Shown: positions 60,580-64,000 of the stretch, piece after piece
Numbering within the stretch: the stretch's first letter is position 1
Layout of the letters: the number at the start of each line of letters is the position of its first letter
Origin: Ectopseudomonas chengduensis
Lineage (GTDB): Bacteria > Pseudomonadota > Gammaproteobacteria > Pseudomonadales > Pseudomonadaceae
Length of the DNA: 64,000 bases
NCBI RefSeq assembly: GCF_900102635.1
Contig: NZ_FMZQ01000021.1
Span: 1 to 64,000 of the forward strand
Direction: 5' to 3'
Position numbers and translations under genes: made by a program
Notes under the pieces: generated by a model
What the model was told of the DNA's origin: nothing
Databases searched by the model: none
Seen by the model: only the letters and a program-made list of their open reading frames with translations

Positions 60580-63500
60580 TATGCCCCGCTTGCCGGCCAT
60601 TTTGCTGTTGTGCCTGGCGTACTGGATGACCCCGGCCCTAGCCCTGACACTCAACGAGGACGAGCGCACCTGGCTGGCAGCCCACCCCGAACTACGCCTG
60701 GGTGTCGATGCATCCTGGCCACCTTTCGAGTTTCGTGACGAACAGGGTAACTATCACGGCCTGACCGCCGCCTATGTATGGCTGATCGAAGAGCGTCTTG
60801 ACGTGAAGCTGCAGCCCGTCGAGCCCAGCAACTGGAGCGCGATACTGGAGCAGGCACGCATGGGCCAGGTCGACCTGCTCCCCGGCGTGATGTCGACACC
60901 CGAACGCCAGGAATACCTGATCTTCACCCGTCCCTACCTGGACTTTCCCATCGTCATCCTCGCCCGCAACGGCGGGCCGCAGCCGAGAAAGCTCAATGAG
61001 CTGTACGGTTTGAAGATTGCCGTGGTGGCTGACTACGCACCGCACGAGCTGCTGCGCCAGCAACACCCCGATCTCAACCTGCTGCCGCTGCGCAACGTCG
61101 CTGCCGCCCTACAGGCGCTGGCGACCAACCAGGTCGATGCCATGGTCGGCGATCTCGCCTCCAGCGTCTGGAGCCTGCGCCAGCTCAAGCTCGACGGCGT
61201 CTACATCAGCGGCGAAACGCCCTATCGCTATCAGTTGGCCATGGCCGCCCCACGTGGCCAGAGCATGCTGGTCGGCATCCTCGACAAACTCTTCGCCGAG
61301 CTCAGCGCCGAAGAAATCGCCGCCTTGCAGGAACCCTGGGTCGGCAGCGTGCTGGACAAACGCAAGGTCTGGCACGAAACCCTGCTCTACGGCCTGCCCG
61401 CCCTGCTCGGCCTGCTGGCGGTCATCGCCATCATCCTGCGCATCAACCGCCGCCTGAAACGCGAGATGCGCAACCGTGAAGCGCTGGAGCAGGAACTGCG
61501 TAACCGCGAGCAGCACTTTCGCGACATGGTCGAAAGCCTCTCGGCCATCACCTGGGAGACCGAGTCCAGCGGGCTCACCTACACCTACGTCTCGCCCCAT
61601 GCGGAAAAATTGCTGGGCTACCCCCTGCACGAATGGCTGGAGCCCGGCTTCTGGCAACGCCACCTGCACCCAGACGATCACCAGCGCACCCTGCGCACCT
61701 GCCTGGAACAATGCTCGGCCGGCAACGACCACGCTCTGGAATACCGTCTGCTCGCCGCTGACGGGCGCACGGTGTGGGTGCGCGATATCGTCACCCTGCT
61801 GCAACGCGACGACCGCCAGGTGATTCGCGGCCTGATGGTCGACATCAGTGAAGCCAAGCAGACCGAGCAAGCCCTGCGCCTGTCGGAGCAGAAGTTCGCC
61901 TCGGTGTTCCAACAATGCCCGGACATCCTGATCATTGCCCGACGCGTCGACGGCGTGCTGCTGGAGGCTAACACCGCCTTCACCGAACAGACCGGCATCA
62001 GCGTCGAGCAAGCCATCGGCAAGACCGCCACCGAACTCGATCTATGGGGCGTGCCTGGCATCGGCCCGAGCCTGCTGCTGCGTCTTCAGGACGAAAGCCT
62101 GCGCAATCTGGAAATGCCCTTCCGCCGCGCCGATGGCAGCCTGTTCACTGGCCTCATCTCGGCCAGCCAGTTCGTGCTCGACAACACCCCGGCACTGGTC
62201 GTGGTGGTGCGTGACATCAGCCAGTTGAAGAGTACCCAGCAGCAACTGCAGATATCCGAGGAGAAGTTCGCCAAGGCCTTCCACGCCTCGCCCGATGGCC
62301 TGCTGATCACCCGTCTGCGCGACGGCCTGCTGGTGGAGGCCAACGACGGTTTCAGCCGCATCACCGGCTACAGCCTCGACGAGATTGCCGAACAAAGCAC
62401 CCTCAGCCTGGGCATCTGGGCCGACCCGAAAGATCGTGAACGCCTGGTACAACGGATTCGCGAGCAAGGCAGCGTGCGCGACCTGATCGCCCCGGTGCGC
62501 ACCAAGAGCGGCCAGTTGCGCCTCTGCGAACTCTCCGCGCAGCCGCTGCCCATAGGCGGCGACGAATGCCTGCTGACCATCGCCCGCGACATCACCGAAC
62601 GCCAGCAGATGCAGGAAGAACTGCAGCAAGCCGCCACCGTCTTCGAAAGCACTGCCGAAGGCGTGCTGATCACCGACCTCGAACAGCGCATCACCGCGGT
62701 CAACCGCGCCTTCACCCAGATCACCGGCTACAGCGAGGCCGAAGCTCTCGGCCAGCGCCCCAGCCTGCTCTCCTCCGGCCAGCACGACAACGCCTTCTAC
62801 GCCGCCATGTGGCACAGCCTGGCAGCCAACGGCCATTGGCAGGGGGAAATCTGGAACCGGCGCAAGAACGGCGAGCTGTACCCCGAGTGGCTGACCATCA
62901 GCGCCGTGCGCAACAGCGATAACCAGATCACCCACTTCGTCGGGGTATTCGCCGACATCTCCAGCCTCAAGCATGCCCAGGCACGCCTCGATCATCAGGC
63001 CCACCACGACCCGCTGACCGGCCTGCCCAACCGCCTGCTGTTCGAGAACCGTCTGCGCAGCGCCCTGGATGGCTCACGCGCCGACGACCAGCTGGGCGCC
63101 GTGCTGTTTCTCGACCTCGACCGCTTCAAGCAGATCAACGACAGCCTCGGCCACCCGGTCGGTGACCAGTTGCTCAAAGCCATCGCCGCGCGCCTGAAAC
63201 TGCAGTTGCGCGATATCGACACCGTGGCCCGTCTCGGCGGCGACGAATTCATCATCCTGCTGCCCGGCCTGCACCAGCCGCAGGATGCCGAACAGGTCGC
63301 GCAGAAATTGCTCGAATGCTTCCGCGCACCGTTCCAGCTCGACAGCCACGAGTTCTTCATCAGCGCCAGTATCGGCATCAGCCTCTACCCCAAGGACGGC
63401 CTCGACGTCGCCACCCTGGTGAAGAACGCCGACGCGGCCATGTACCAATCCAAGGCCAAGGGCCGTAACCGCAGCGAGCTCTATACCCGCTCGCTGACCT

Positions 63501-64000
63501 TCCAGGTCAACGAACGCATGGCTATGGAACAGGAACTGCGCCGCGCCCTGGAGCGCGACGAACTGTGCCTGTACTACCAGCCCAAGTTCTGCCTGCGCAG
63601 CCAGAGCCTGGTCGGTGCCGAAGCGCTGGTACGCTGGCCGCACCCGGTGTTCGGCGACATCCCGCCGGATCGCTTCATCCCGGTGGCCGAAGAAAGCGGG
63701 CTGATCCTGCCGCTGGGCGACTGGGTGCTGGAACAAGCCTGCCGCCAACTGCAGGACTGGCAGGAAAGCGGCCACGGCTTCGGCGCCCTCTCGGTCAACC
63801 TTGCCGGCGCCCAGCTGCATCAGCCCGGCCTGCTGCCGCGCATCAGCGCACTGCTGCAGCGCTACAACCTGGCGCCGGAGCTGCTGCAACTGGAGATCAC
63901 CGAAAACTTCATCATGAACCAGGCTGGCGAAGCGCTGGACATCCTCCACCGCCTCAAGCAGCTCGGCGTACAACTGGCCATCGACGACTTCGGCACCGGC
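60580..64000 (+). CDS. rmcA: RmcA-like sensor: periplasmic SBP, four PAS, GGDEF and EAL (3' end outside window)
   Basis: The first 1,140 codons of a membrane cyclic-di-GMP enzyme; the reading frame runs off the right edge. A signal peptide (1-22) precedes a periplasmic SBP_bac_3 domain (about 30-255) and a transmembrane helix (about 270-290). Four PAS domains follow, then a GGDEF domain with intact RLGGDEF, and an EAL domain beginning EALVRW, with DDFGTG at the window edge. Domain order and position after rpoD match P. aeruginosa RmcA, a redox-regulated phosphodiesterase. The ATG at 60580 follows CGAGGCCGTT. Confidence 0.85.

Noticed and set aside
1..64000. tRNA genes, CRISPR arrays, insertion sequences or prophage
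   Set aside because: I saw no tRNA cloverleaf ends, no regularly spaced repeats, and no transposase, integrase or phage structural gene. A covariance-model scan could still find a small RNA I missed.

Overview
The window is a chromosomal segment of a high-GC gammaproteobacterium, almost certainly a Pseudomonas. Three things point there: the gene order (tyrZ, M23 peptidase, anmK, erpA, argC ... vfr, trpCDG ... lptD, surA, pdxA, rsmA, apaGH ... rpsU, dnaG, rpoD) is the one known from P. aeruginosa and relatives, the proteins have pseudomonad-type sequences and lengths, and pseudomonad REP elements sit between genes. A member of the P. mendocina/oleovorans group is my guess, not something the sequence proves. 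Nearly all of it is core genome. No rRNA or tRNA gene, CRISPR array, prophage or insertion sequence lies inside it.

Left end (1-7.5 kb): four near-identical tandem promoters fire leftward, presumably into an rRNA operon just outside the window. Then come tyrosyl-tRNA synthetase, a cell-wall M23 peptidase, anmK (anhydro-muramic acid recycling), and a leftward argC / DUF6776 / bactofilin / erpA operon facing hemJ. 7.5-16 kb: nitronate monooxygenase coupled to a PLP fold-III protein, a DUF805 membrane protein, a short-chain dehydrogenase, a Ycf46-like AAA ATPase divergent from an FGE-like periplasmic protein, coq7, an OsmC protein and the cAMP receptor vfr.

16-21.7 kb: an uninterrupted leftward trpE-trpG-trpD-trpC run with a Trp-rich leader peptide, preceded by gph and rpe. 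In P. aeruginosa PAO1 the R/F-pyocin cluster separates trpE from trpG; here only 13 bases do.

21.8-35.4 kb is the most accessory-looking part. An enhancer-binding regulator, a clear -24/-12 promoter, and an operon of Fe-type alcohol dehydrogenase, permease and semialdehyde dehydrogenase form a self-contained sigma-54-controlled catabolic module of unknown substrate. It adjoins an agtABCD-agtSR-type system (4-aminobutyrate/5-aminovalerate ABC uptake with its two-component regulator). The response regulator there appears to have lost about 20 residues from the end of its receiver domain, and a 20-bp palindrome upstream of agtA is a plausible operator for it.

35.5-46.7 kb: DUF3530 protein, DnaJ-like protein, murU-amgK (MurNAc recycling), lptD-surA (outer-membrane biogenesis), pdxA, rsmA, apaG, apaH, glpE. 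47-54.9 kb: the stress-linked yeaG-yeaH-ycgB operon, cca, folK/folB and plsY, with several REP-type inverted repeats. 54.9-64 kb: tsaD, the rpsU-dnaG-rpoD macromolecular synthesis operon with internal terminators, and the first 1,140 codons of an RmcA-like sensor carrying four PAS domains plus GGDEF and EAL, cut by the window edge.
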